Source: Myotis daubentonii
Lineage: Eukaryota; Chordata; Mammalia; Chiroptera; Vespertilionidae
Assembly: GCF_963259705.1 (NCBI RefSeq)
Contig: NC_081841.1
Coordinates: 119,297,033-119,361,032 of the forward strand
Reading direction: 5' to 3'
DNA: 64,000 nt
A model generated the notes under the pieces. That model did not search any database, was not told where the DNA came from, and was given only the letters and a program-made list of their open reading frames with translations. A program made the translations under genes and the position numbers. Within the stretch, counting starts at the first letter, position 1. Each line of letters opens with the position of its first letter. This document shows, one piece after another, positions 9,986 through 23,500 of this stretch.

Positions 9986-12900
9986 GATAATATTAACAAC
10001 CCCGGGTATTTTATGTGGCGTTTTCACAAAAATGTCATTTCAAACAGGAAGAATTCCTGTTTATAGAACTCAGAATTTGTGTTTAAAGCTTTTAAATGAG
10101 GAGAATACTGTTAATGTTTACAATTGAGGTTGAATAGGCGTGGCGTTTTTTGACTGAAACAGTTTATATCCTGAAGGTTCTAGTATATACTCCTAAGGAA
10201 AACGTCAAATTGTGGTAAAACTCTTAGAATACACAATTGAATTCCCGGGAAATGAATATGAACGTGTAAGAAGCAGTTGAAACACAAGTAAATAGATTGT
10301 AACTACATTTAGTGCTGAGTTCAATTACTGAGATTAGAGGTAGAAAGCTGTGAAATGACGAGAATTCTGATAATATTAACTACTCCAGCTATTTTAAGTG
10401 GCGTTTTCACAAAAATGTCATTTCATACAGGAAGAATTCCTGTTTATAGAGCTCAGAAGTTGTGTATAAAGCTTTTAAATGAGGAGTCTACTATTTATGT
10501 TTAACATTGAGACTTAATTGGCCTGGCGTTTTTTGACTGAAACAGTTTATATCCTGAAGGTTCTAGAATATACTCCTAAGAAAAATGTCAAATAGTGGTA
10601 AAACTCTTAAAATACACAATTATATTCCAGGGAAATGAATATGAACTTGTAACAAACAGTTGAAACACGAGTAAATAGAGTCTAACTCCATTTAATGCCG
10701 AGTTCATTTACCTAGACTACAGGTAGAAAGCTCTGAAATGACGCGAATTCTGATAATATTAACAACTCCGGCTATTTTAAGTGGCGTTTTCACAAAAATG
10801 TCATTTCCAACAGGAAGAATTCCTGTTTATAGAGCTCAGAAGTTCTGTATAAAGCTTTCAAATGAGGAGTGTACTGTTTATGTTTAACATTGAGACTTAT
10901 TTGGCGTGCCGTTTTTTGACAGAAACAGTTTACATCCTGAAGGTTCTAGTATACACTTCTAAGAAATATGTCAAATTGTGGTAAAACTCTTAGAATACAC
11001 AATTATATTCCCAGAAAATGAATATGAACGTGTAAGAAGCAGTTGAAACACAAGTAAATGGAATCTAACTACATTTAGTGCTGAGTTCAATTACTGACAT
11101 TAGAGGTAGAAAGCTCTGAAATGACGAGGTTCTGATAATATTAACAACTCCCGCTATTTTAAGTGGCGTTTCCACAAAAATGTCATTTCAAACAGGAAGA
11201 ATTCCTGTTTATAGAGCTCAGAAGTTGTGTATAAAGCTTTTAAATGAGGAGTCTACTGTTTATGTTTAACATTGAGACTTAATTGGCCAGGCGTTTTTTG
11301 ACTGAAACAGTTTATACTGTGAATGTTCTAGTATATACTTCTTAGGAAACTGTAAAAATGTGGTGAAACTCTTAAAATACACAATTATCTTTCAAGGAAA
11401 TGATTATGAACTTGTGAAAAACTGTTGAAACACGAGTAAATCGAATCTAAATAAGTTGAATGCCGAATTCAATTACCCAGATTACAGGTATAAAGCTCTG
11501 AAGTGTCGAGAATTCTGATAATATTAACAACCCCGGGTATTTTATGTGGCGTTTTCACAAAAATGTCATTTCAAACAGGAAGAATTCCTGTTTATAGAAC
11601 TCAGAATTTGTGTTTAAAGCTTTTAAATGAGGAGAATACTGTTAATGTTTACAATTGAGGTTGAATAGGCGTGGCGTTTTTTGACTGAAACAGTTTATAT
11701 CCTGAAGGTTCTAGTATATACTCCTAAGGAAAACGTCAAATTGTGGTAAAACTCTTAGAATACACAATTGAATTCCCGGGAAATGAATATGAACGTGTAA
11801 GAAGCAGTTGAAACACAAGTAAATAGATTGTAACTACATTTAGTGCTGAGTTCAATTACTGAGATTAGAGGTAGAAAGCTGTGAAATGACGAGAATTCTG
11901 ATAATATTAACTACTCCAGCTATTTTAAGTGGCGTTTTCACAAAAATGTCATTTCATACAGGAAGAATTCCTGTTTATAGAGCTCAGAAGTTGTGTATAA
12001 AGCTTTTAAATGAGGAGTCTACTATTTATGTTTAACATTGAGACTTAATTGGCCTGGCGTTTTTTGACTGAAACAGTTTATATCCTGAAGGTTCTAGAAT
12101 ATACTCCTAAGAAAAATGTCAAATAGTGGTAAAACTCTTAAAATACACAATTATATTCCAGGGAAATGAATATGAACTTGTAACAAACAGTTGAAACACG
12201 AGTAAATAGAGTCTAACTCCATTTAATGCCGAGTTCATTTACCTAGACTACAGGTAGAAAGCTCTGAAATGACGCGAATTCTGATAATATTAACAACTCC
12301 GGCTATTTTAAGTGGCGTTTTCACAAAAATGTCATTTCCAACAGGAAGAATTCCTGTTTATAGAGCTCAGAAGTTCTGTATAAAGCTTTCAAATGAGGAG
12401 TGTACTGTTTATGTTTAACATTGAGACTTATTTGGCGTGCCGTTTTTTGACAGAAACAGTTTACATCCTGAAGGTTCTAGTATACACTTCTAAGAAATAT
12501 GTCAAATTGTGGTAAAACTCTTAGAATACACAATTATATTCCCAGAAAATGAATATGAACGTGTAAGAAGCAGTTGAAACACAAGTAAATGGAATCTAAC
12601 TACATTTAGTGCTGAGTTCAATTACTGACATTAGAGGTAGAAAGCTCTGAAATGACGAGGTTCTGATAATATTAACAACTCCCGCTATTTTAAGTGGCGT
12701 TTCCACAAAAATGTCATTTCAAACAGGAAGAATTCCTGTTTATAGAGCTCAGAAGTTGTGTATAAAGCTTTTAAATGAGGAGTCTACTGTTTATGTTTAA
12801 CATTGAGACTTAATTGGCCAGGCGTTTTTTGACTGAAACAGTTTATACTGTGAATGTTCTAGTATATACTTCTTAGGAAACTGTAAAAATGTGGTGAAAC

Positions 12901-14195
12901 TCTTAAAATACACAATTATCTTTCAAGGAAATGATTATGAACTTGTGAAAAACTGTTGAAACACGAGTAAATCGAATCTAAATAAGTTGAATGCCGAATT
13001 CAATTACCCAGATTACAAGTATAAAGCTCTGAAGTGTCGAGAATTCTGATAATATTAACAACCCCGGGTATTTTATGTGGCGTTTTCACAAAAATGTCAT
13101 TTCAAACAGGAAGAATTCCTGTTTATAGAACTCAGAATTTGTGTTTAAAGCTTTTAAATGAGGAGAATACTGTTAATGTTTACAATTGAGGTTGAATAGG
13201 CGTGGCGTTTTTTGACTGAAACAGTTTATATCCTGAAGGTTCTAGTATATACTCCTAAGGAAAACGTCAAATTGTGGTAAAACTCTTAGAATACACAATT
13301 GAATTCCCGGGAAATGAATATGAACGTGTAAGAAGCAGTTGAAACACAAGTAAATAGATTGTAACTACATTTAGTGCTGAGTTCAATTACTGAGATTAGA
13401 GGTAGAAAGCTGTGAAATGACGAGAATTCTGATAATATTAACTACTCCAGCTATTTTAAGTGGCGTTTTCACAAAAATGTCATTTCATACAGGAAGAATT
13501 CCTGTTTATAGAGCTCAGAAGTTGTGTATAAAGCTTTTAAATGAGGAGTCTACTATTTATGTTTAACATTGAGACTTAATTGGCCTGGCGTTTTTTGACT
13601 GAAACAGTTTATATCCTGAAGGTTCTAGAATATACTCCTAAGAAAAATGTCAAATAGTGGTAAAACTCTTAAAATACACAATTATATTCCAGGGAAATGA
13701 ATATGAACTTGTAACAAACAGTTGAAACACGAGTAAATAGAGTCTAACTCCATTTAATGCCGAGTTCATTTACCTAGACTACAGGTAGAAAGCTCTGAAA
13801 TGACGCGAATTCTGATAATATTAACAACTCCGGCTATTTTAAGTGGCGTTTTCACAAAAATGTCATTTCCAACAGGAAGAATTCCTGTTTATAGAGCTCA
13901 GAAGTTCTGTATAAAGCTTTCAAATGAGGAGTGTACTGTTTATGTTTAACATTGAGACTTATTTGGCGTGCCGTTTTTTGACAGAAACAGTTTACATCCT
14001 GAAGGTTCTAGTATACACTTCTAAGAAATATGTCAAATTGTGGTAAAACTCTTAGAATACACAATTATATTCCCAGAAAATGAATATGAACGTGTAAGAA
14101 GCAGTTGAAACACAAGTAAATGGAATCTAACTACATTTAGTGCTGAGTTCAATTACTGACATTAGAGGTAGAAAGCTCTGAAATGACGAGGTTCT

Positions 14196-14578
14196 GATAA
14201 TATTAACAACTCCCGCTATTTTAAGTGGCGTTTCCACAAAAATGTCATTTCAAACAGGAAGAATTCCTGTTTATAGAGCTCAGAAGTTGTGTATAAAGCT
14301 TTTAAATGAGGAGTCTACTGTTTATGTTTAACATTGAGACTTAATTGGCCAGGCGTTTTTTGACTGAAACAGTTTATACTGTGAATGTTCTAGTATATAC
14401 TTCTTAGGAAACTGTAAAAATGTGGTAAAACTCTTAAAATACACAATTATCTTTCAAGGAAATGATTATGAACTTGTGAAAAACTGTTGAAACACGAGTA
14501 AATAGAATCTAAATAAGTTGAATGCCGAATTCAATTACCCAGATTACAAGTATAAAGCTCTGAAGTGTCGAGAATTCT
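14196..14578 (+). repeat. Variant D monomer inside the 4-mer block
   Basis: This D copy has A at 14427 (GTGGTAAAAC instead of GTGGTGAAAC) and A at 14504 (AAATAGAATC instead of AAATCGAATC). The other D copies I checked in the 12-unit block carry the G and C forms. The A forms are those of H monomers and of D monomers in the right-hand 8-mers. It may be a gene-conversion patch from a neighbouring type or a remnant of the pre-expansion sequence. Confidence 0.85.
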
Positions 14579-17500
14579 GATAATATTAACAACCCCGGGT
14601 ATTTTATGTGGCGTTTTCACAAAAATGTCATTTCAAACAGGAAGAATTCCTGTTTATAGAACTCAGAATTTGTGTTTAAAGCTTTTAAATGAGGAGAATA
14701 CTGTTAATGTTTACAATTGAGGTTGAATAGGCGTGGCGTTTTTTGACTGAAACAGTTTATATCCTGAAGGTTCTAGTATATACTCCTAAGGAAAACGTCA
14801 AATTGTGGTAAAACTCTTAGAATACACAATTGAATTCCCGGGAAATGAATATGAACGTGTAAGAAGCAGTTGAAACACAAGTAAATAGATTGTAACTACA
14901 TTTAGTGCTGAGTTCAATTACTGAGATTAGAGGTAGAAAGCTGTGAAATGACGAGAATTCTGATAATATTAACTACTCCAGCTATTTTAAGTGGCGTTTT
15001 CACAAAAATGTCATTTCATACAGGAAGAATTCCTGTTTATAGAGCTCAGAAGTTGTGTATAAAGCTTTTAAATGAGGAGTCTACTATTTATGTTTAACAT
15101 TGAGACTTAATTGGCCTGGCGTTTTTTGACTGAAACAGTTTATATCCTGAAGGTTCTAGAATATACTCCTAAGAAAAATGTCAAATAGTGGTAAAACTCT
15201 TAAAATACACAATTATATTCCAGGGAAATGAATATGAACTTGTAACAAACAGTTGAAACACGAGTAAATAGAGTCTAACTCCATTTAATGCCGAGTTCAT
15301 TTACCTAGACTACAGGTAGAAAGCTCTGAAATGACGCGAATTCTGATAATATTAACAACTCCGGCTATTTTAAGTGGCGTTTTCACAAAAATGTCATTTC
15401 CAACAGGAAGAATTCCTGTTTATAGAGCTCAGAAGTTCTGTATAAAGCTTTCAAATGAGGAGTGTACTGTTTATGTTTAACATTGAGACTTATTTGGCGT
15501 GCCGTTTTTTGACAGAAACAGTTTACATCCTGAAGGTTCTAGTATACACTTCTAAGAAATATGTCAAATTGTGGTAAAACTCTTAGAATACACAATTATA
15601 TTCCCAGAAAATGAATATGAACGTGTAAGAAGCAGTTGAAACACAAGTAAATGGAATCTAACTACATTTAGTGCTGAGTTCAATTACTGACATTAGAGGT
15701 AGAAAGCTCTGAAATGACGAGGTTCTGATAATATTAACAACTCCCGCTATTTTAAGTGGCGTTTCCACAAAAATGTCATTTCAAACAGGAAGAATTCCTG
15801 TTTATAGAGCTCAGAAGTTGTGTATAAAGCTTTTAAATGAGGAGTCTACTGTTTATGTTTAACATTGAGACTTAATTGGCCAGGCGTTTTTTGACTGAAA
15901 CAGTTTATACTGTGAATGTTCTAGTATATACTTCTTAGGAAACTGTAAAAATGTGGTGAAACTCTTAAAATACACAATTATCTTTCAAGGAAATGATTAT
16001 GAACTTGTGAAAAACTGTTGAAACACGAGTAAATCGAATCTAAATAAGTTGAATGCCGAATTCAATTACCCAGATTACAGGTATAAAGCTCTGAAGTGTC
16101 GAGAATTCTGATAATATTAACAACCCCGGGTATTTTATGTGGCGTTTTCACAAAAATGTCATTTCAAACAGGAAGAATTCCTGTTTATAGAACTCAGAAT
16201 TTGTGTTTAAAGCTTTTAAATGAGGAGAATACTGTTAATGTTTACAATTGAGGTTGAATAGGCGTGGCGTTTTTTGACTGAAACAGTTTATATCCTGAAG
16301 GTTCTAGTATATACTCCTAAGGAAAACGTCAAATTGTGGTAAAACTCTTAGAATACACAATTGAATTCCCGGGAAATGAATATGAACGTGTAAGAAGCAG
16401 TTGAAACACAAGTAAATAGATTGTAACTACATTTAGTGCTGAGTTCAATTACTGAGATTAGAGGTAGAAAGCTGTGAAATGACGAGAATTCTGATAATAT
16501 TAACTACTCCAGCTATTTTAAGTGGCGTTTTCACAAAAATGTCATTTCATACAGGAAGAATTCCTGTTTATAGAGCTCAGAAGTTGTGTATAAAGCTTTT
16601 AAATGAGGAGTCTACTATTTATGTTTAACATTGAGACTTAATTGGCCTGGCGTTTTTTGACTGAAACAGTTTATATCCTGAAGGTTCTAGAATATACTCC
16701 TAAGAAAAATGTCAAATAGTGGTAAAACTCTTAAAATACACAATTATATTCCAGGGAAATGAATATGAACTTGTAACAAACAGTTGAAACACGAGTAAAT
16801 AGAGTCTAACTCCATTTAATGCCGAGTTCATTTACCTAGACTACAGGTAGAAAGCTCTGAAATGACGCGAATTCTGATAATATTAACAACTCCGGCTATT
16901 TTAAGTGGCGTTTTCACAAAAATGTCATTTCCAACAGGAAGAATTCCTGTTTATAGAGCTCAGAAGTTCTGTATAAAGCTTTCAAATGAGGAGTGTACTG
17001 TTTATGTTTAACATTGAGACTTATTTGGCGTGCCGTTTTTTGACAGAAACAGTTTACATCCTGAAGGTTCTAGTATACACTTCTAAGAAATATGTCAAAT
17101 TGTGGTAAAACTCTTAGAATACACAATTATATTCCCAGAAAATGAATATGAACGTGTAAGAAGCAGTTGAAACACAAGTAAATGGAATCTAACTACATTT
17201 AGTGCTGAGTTCAATTACTGACATTAGAGGTAGAAAGCTCTGAAATGACGAGGTTCTGATAATATTAACAACTCCCGCTATTTTAAGTGGCGTTTCCACA
17301 AAAATGTCATTTCAAACAGGAAGAATTCCTGTTTATAGAGCTCAGAAGTTGTGTATAAAGCTTTTAAATGAGGAGTCTACTGTTTATGTTTAACATTGAG
17401 ACTTAATTGGCCAGGCGTTTTTTGACTGAAACAGTTTATACTGTGAATGTTCTAGTATATACTTCTTAGGAAACTGTAAAAATGTGGTGAAACTCTTAAA

Positions 17501-20500
17501 ATACACAATTATCTTTCAAGGAAATGATTATGAACTTGTGAAAAACTGTTGAAACACGAGTAAATCGAATCTAAATAAGTTGAATGCCGAATTCAATTAC
17601 CCAGATTACAGGTATAAAGCTCTGAAGTGTCGAGAATTCTGATAATATTAACAACCCCGGGTATTTTATGTGGCGTTTTCACAAAAATGTCATTTCAAAC
17701 AGGAAGAATTCCTGTTTATAGAACTCAGAATTTGTGTTTAAAGCTTTTAAATGAGGAGAATACTGTTAATGTTTACAATTGAGGTTGAATAGGCGTGGCG
17801 TTTTTTGACTGAAACAGTTTATATCCTGAAGGTTCTAGTATATACTCCTAAGGAAAACGTCAAATTGTGGTAAAACTCTTAGAATACACAATTGAATTCC
17901 CGGGAAATGAATATGAACGTGTAAGAAGCAGTTGAAACACAAGTAAATAGATTGTAACTACATTTAGTGCTGAGTTCAATTACTGAGATTAGAGGTAGAA
18001 AGCTGTGAAATGACGAGAATTCTGATAATATTAACTACTCCAGCTATTTTAAGTGGCGTTTTCACAAAAATGTCATTTCATACAGGAAGAATTCCTGTTT
18101 ATAGAGCTCAGAAGTTGTGTATAAAGCTTTTAAATGAGGAGTCTACTATTTATGTTTAACATTGAGACTTAATTGGCCTGGCGTTTTTTGACTGAAACAG
18201 TTTATATCCTGAAGGTTCTAGAATATACTCCTAAGAAAAATGTCAAATAGTGGTAAAACTCTTAAAATACACAATTATATTCCAGGGAAATGAATATGAA
18301 CTTGTAACAAACAGTTGAAACACGAGTAAATAGAGTCTAACTCCATTTAATGCCGAGTTCATTTACCTAGACTACAGGTAGAAAGCTCTGAAATGACGCG
18401 AATTCTGATAATATTAACAACTCCGGCTATTTTAAGTGGCGTTTTCACAAAAATGTCATTTCCAACAGGAAGAATTCCTGTTTATAGAGCTCAGAAGTTC
18501 TGTATAAAGCTTTCAAATGAGGAGTGTACTGTTTATGTTTAACATTGAGACTTATTTGGCGTGCCGTTTTTTGACAGAAACAGTTTACATCCTGAAGGTT
18601 CTAGTATACACTTCTAAGAAATATGTCAAATTGTGGTAAAACTCTTAGAATACACAATTATATTCCCAGAAAATGAATATGAACGTGTAAGAAGCAGTTG
18701 AAACACAAGTAAATGGAATCTAACTACATTTAGTGCTGAGTTCAATTACTGACATTAGAGGTAGAAAGCTCTGAAATGACGAGGTTCTGATAATATTAAC
18801 AACTCCCGCTATTTTAAGTGGCGTTTCCACAAAAATGTCATTTCAAACAGGAAGAATTCCTGTTTATAGAGCTCAGAAGTTGTGTATAAAGCTTTTAAAT
18901 GAGGAGTCTACTGTTTATGTTTAACATTGAGACTTAATTGGCCAGGCGTTTTTTGACTGAAACAGTTTATACTGTGAATGTTCTAGTATATACTTCTTAG
19001 GAAACTGTAAAAATGTGGTGAAACTCTTAAAATACACAATTATCTTTCAAGGAAATGATTATGAACTTGTGAAAAACTGTTGAAACACGAGTAAATCGAA
19101 TCTAAATAAGTTGAATGCCGAATTCAATTACCCAGATTACAGGTATAAAGCTCTGAAGTGTCGAGAATTCTGATAATATTAACAACCCCGGGTATTTTAT
19201 GTGGCGTTTTCACAAAAATGTCATTTCAAACAGGAAGAATTCCTGTTTATAGAACTCAGAATTTGTGTTTAAAGCTTTTAAATGAGGAGAATACTGTTAA
19301 TGTTTACAATTGAGGTTGAATAGGCGTGGCGTTTTTTGACTGAAACAGTTTATATCCTGAAGGTTCTAGTATATACTCCTAAGGAAAACGTCAAATTGTG
19401 GTAAAACTCTTAGAATACACAATTGAATTCCCGGGAAATGAATATGAACGTGTAAGAAGCAGTTGAAACACAAGTAAATAGATTGTAACTACATTTAGTG
19501 CTGAGTTCAATTACTGAGATTAGAGGTAGAAAGCTGTGAAATGACGAGAATTCTGATAATATTAACTACTCCAGCTATTTTAAGTGGCGTTTTCACAAAA
19601 ATGTCATTTCATACAGGAAGAATTCCTGTTTATAGAGCTCAGAAGTTGTGTATAAAGCTTTTAAATGAGGAGTCTACTATTTATGTTTAACATTGAGACT
19701 TAATTGGCCTGGCGTTTTTTGACTGAAACAGTTTATATCCTGAAGGTTCTAGAATATACTCCTAAGAAAAATGTCAAATAGTGGTAAAACTCTTAAAATA
19801 CACAATTATATTCCAGGGAAATGAATATGAACTTGTAACAAACAGTTGAAACACGAGTAAATAGAGTCTAACTCCATTTAATGCCGAGTTCATTTACCTA
19901 GACTACAGGTAGAAAGCTCTGAAATGACGCGAATTCTGATAATATTAACAACTCCGGCTATTTTAAGTGGCGTTTTCACAAAAATGTCATTTCCAACAGG
20001 AAGAATTCCTGTTTATAGAGCTCAGAAGTTCTGTATAAAGCTTTCAAATGAGGAGTGTACTGTTTATGTTTAACATTGAGACTTATTTGGCGTGCCGTTT
20101 TTTGACAGAAACAGTTTACATCCTGAAGGTTCTAGTATACACTTCTAAGAAATATGTCAAATTGTGGTAAAACTCTTAGAATACACAATTATATTCCCAG
20201 AAAATGAATATGAACGTGTAAGAAGCAGTTGAAACACAAGTAAATGGAATCTAACTACATTTAGTGCTGAGTTCAATTACTGACATTAGAGGTAGAAAGC
20301 TCTGAAATGACGAGGTTCTGATAATATTAACAACTCCCGCTATTTTAAGTGGCGTTTCCACAAAAATGTCATTTCAAACAGGAAGAATTCCTGTTTATAG
20401 AGCTCAGAAGTTGTGTATAAAGCTTTTAAATGAGGAGTCTACTGTTTATGTTTAACATTGAGACTTAATTGGCCAGGCGTTTTTTGACTGAAACAGTTTA

Positions 20501-23500
20501 TACTGTGAATGTTCTAGTATATACTTCTTAGGAAACTGTAAAAATGTGGTGAAACTCTTAAAATACACAATTATCTTTCAAGGAAATGATTATGAACTTG
20601 TGAAAAACTGTTGAAACACGAGTAAATCGAATCTAAATAAGTTGAATGCCGAATTCAATTACCCAGATTACAGGTATAAAGCTCTGAAGTGTCGAGAATT
20701 CTGATAATATTAACAACCCCGGGTATTTTATGTGGCGTTTTCACAAAAATGTCATTTCAAACAGGAAGAATTCCTGTTTATAGAACTCAGAATTTGTGTT
20801 TAAAGCTTTTAAATGAGGAGAATACTGTTAATGTTTACAATTGAGGTTGAATAGGCGTGGCGTTTTTTGACTGAAACAGTTTATATCCTGAAGGTTCTAG
20901 TATATACTCCTAAGGAAAACGTCAAATTGTGGTAAAACTCTTAGAATACACAATTGAATTCCCGGGAAATGAATATGAACGTGTAAGAAGCAGTTGAAAC
21001 ACAAGTAAATAGATTGTAACTACATTTAGTGCTGAGTTCAATTACTGAGATTAGAGGTAGAAAGCTGTGAAATGACGAGAATTCTGATAATATTAACTAC
21101 TCCAGCTATTTTAAGTGGCGTTTTCACAAAAATGTCATTTCATACAGGAAGAATTCCTGTTTATAGAGCTCAGAAGTTGTGTATAAAGCTTTTAAATGAG
21201 GAGTCTACTATTTATGTTTAACATTGAGACTTAATTGGCCTGGCGTTTTTTGACTGAAACAGTTTATATCCTGAAGGTTCTAGAATATACTCCTAAGAAA
21301 AATGTCAAATAGTGGTAAAACTCTTAAAATACACAATTATATTCCAGGGAAATGAATATGAACTTGTAACAAACAGTTGAAACACGAGTAAATAGAGTCT
21401 AACTCCATTTAATGCCGAGTTCATTTACCTAGACTACAGGTAGAAAGCTCTGAAATGACGCGAATTCTGATAATATTAACAACTCCGGCTATTTTAAGTG
21501 GCGTTTTCACAAAAATGTCATTTCCAACAGGAAGAATTCCTGTTTATAGAGCTCAGAAGTTCTGTATAAAGCTTTCAAATGAGGAGTGTACTGTTTATGT
21601 TTAACATTGAGACTTATTTGGCGTGCCGTTTTTTGACAGAAACAGTTTACATCCTGAAGGTTCTAGTATACACTTCTAAGAAATATGTCAAATTGTGGTA
21701 AAACTCTTAGAATACACAATTATATTCCCAGAAAATGAATATGAACGTGTAAGAAGCAGTTGAAACACAAGTAAATGGAATCTAACTACATTTAGTGCTG
21801 AGTTCAATTACTGACATTAGAGGTAGAAAGCTCTGAAATGACGAGGTTCTGATAATATTAACAACTCCCGCTATTTTAAGTGGCGTTTCCACAAAAATGT
21901 CATTTCAAACAGGAAGAATTCCTGTTTATAGAGCTCAGAAGTTGTGTATAAAGCTTTTAAATGAGGAGTCTACTGTTTATGTTTAACATTGAGACTTAAT
22001 TGGCCAGGCGTTTTTTGACTGAAACAGTTTATACTGTGAATGTTCTAGTATATACTTCTTAGGAAACTGTAAAAATGTGGTGAAACTCTTAAAATACACA
22101 ATTATCTTTCAAGGAAATGATTATGAACTTGTGAAAAACTGTTGAAACACGAGTAAATCGAATCTAAATAAGTTGAATGCCGAATTCAATTACCCAGATT
22201 ACAGGTATAAAGCTCTGAAGTGTCGAGAATTCTGATAATATTAACAACCCCGGGTATTTTATGTGGCGTTTTCACAAAAATGTCATTTCAAACAGGAAGA
22301 ATTCCTGTTTATAGAACTCAGAATTTGTGTTTAAAGCTTTTAAATGAGGAGAATACTGTTAATGTTTACAATTGAGGTTGAATAGGCGTGGCGTTTTTTG
22401 ACTGAAACAGTTTATATCCTGAAGGTTCTAGTATATACTCCTAAGGAAAACGTCAAATTGTGGTAAAACTCTTAGAATACACAATTGAATTACCGGGAAA
22501 TGAATATGAACGTGTAAGAAGCAGTTGAAACACAAGTAAATAGATTGTAACTACATTTAGTGCTGAGTTCAATTACTGAGATTAGAGGTAGAAAGCTGTG
22601 AAATGACGAGAATTCTGATAATATTAACTACTCCAGCTATTTTAAGTGGCGTTTTCACAAAAATGTCATTTCATACAGGAAGAATTCCTGTTTATAGAGC
22701 TCAGAAGTTGTGTATAAAGCTTTTAAATGAGGAGTCTACTATTTATGTTTAACATTGAGACTTAATTGGCCTGGCGTTTTTTGACTGAAACAGTTTATAT
22801 CCTGAAGGTTCTAGAATATACTCCTAAGAAAAATGTCAAATAGTGGTAAAACTCTTAAAATACACAATTATATTCCAGGGAAATGAATATGAACTTGTAA
22901 CAAACAGTTGAAACACGAGTAAATAGAGTCTAACTCCATTTAATGCCGAGTTCATTTACCTAGACTACAGGTAGAAAGCTCTGAAATGACGCGAATTCTG
23001 ATAATATTAACAACTCCGGCTATTTTAAGTGGCGTTTTCACAAAAATGTCATTTCCAACAGGAAGAATTCCTGTTTATAGAGCTCAGAAGTTCTGTATAA
23101 AGCTTTCAAATGAGGAGTGTACTGTTTATGTTTAACATTGAGACTTATTTGGCGTGCCGTTTTTTGACAGAAACAGTTTACATCCTGAAGGTTCTAGTAT
23201 ACACTTCTAAGAAATATGTCAAATTGTGGTAAAACTCTTAGAATACACAATTATATTCCCAGAAAATGAATATGAACGTGTAAGAAGCAGTTGAAACACA
23301 AGTAAATGGAATCTAACTACATTTAGTGCTGAGTTCAATTACTGACATTAGAGGTAGAAAGCTCTGAAATGACGAGGTTCTGATAATATTAACAACTCCC
23401 GCTATTTTAAGTGGCGTTTCCACAAAAATGTCATTTCAAACAGGAAGAATTCCTGTTTATAGAGCTCAGAAGTTGTGTATAAAGCTTTTAAATGAGGAGT

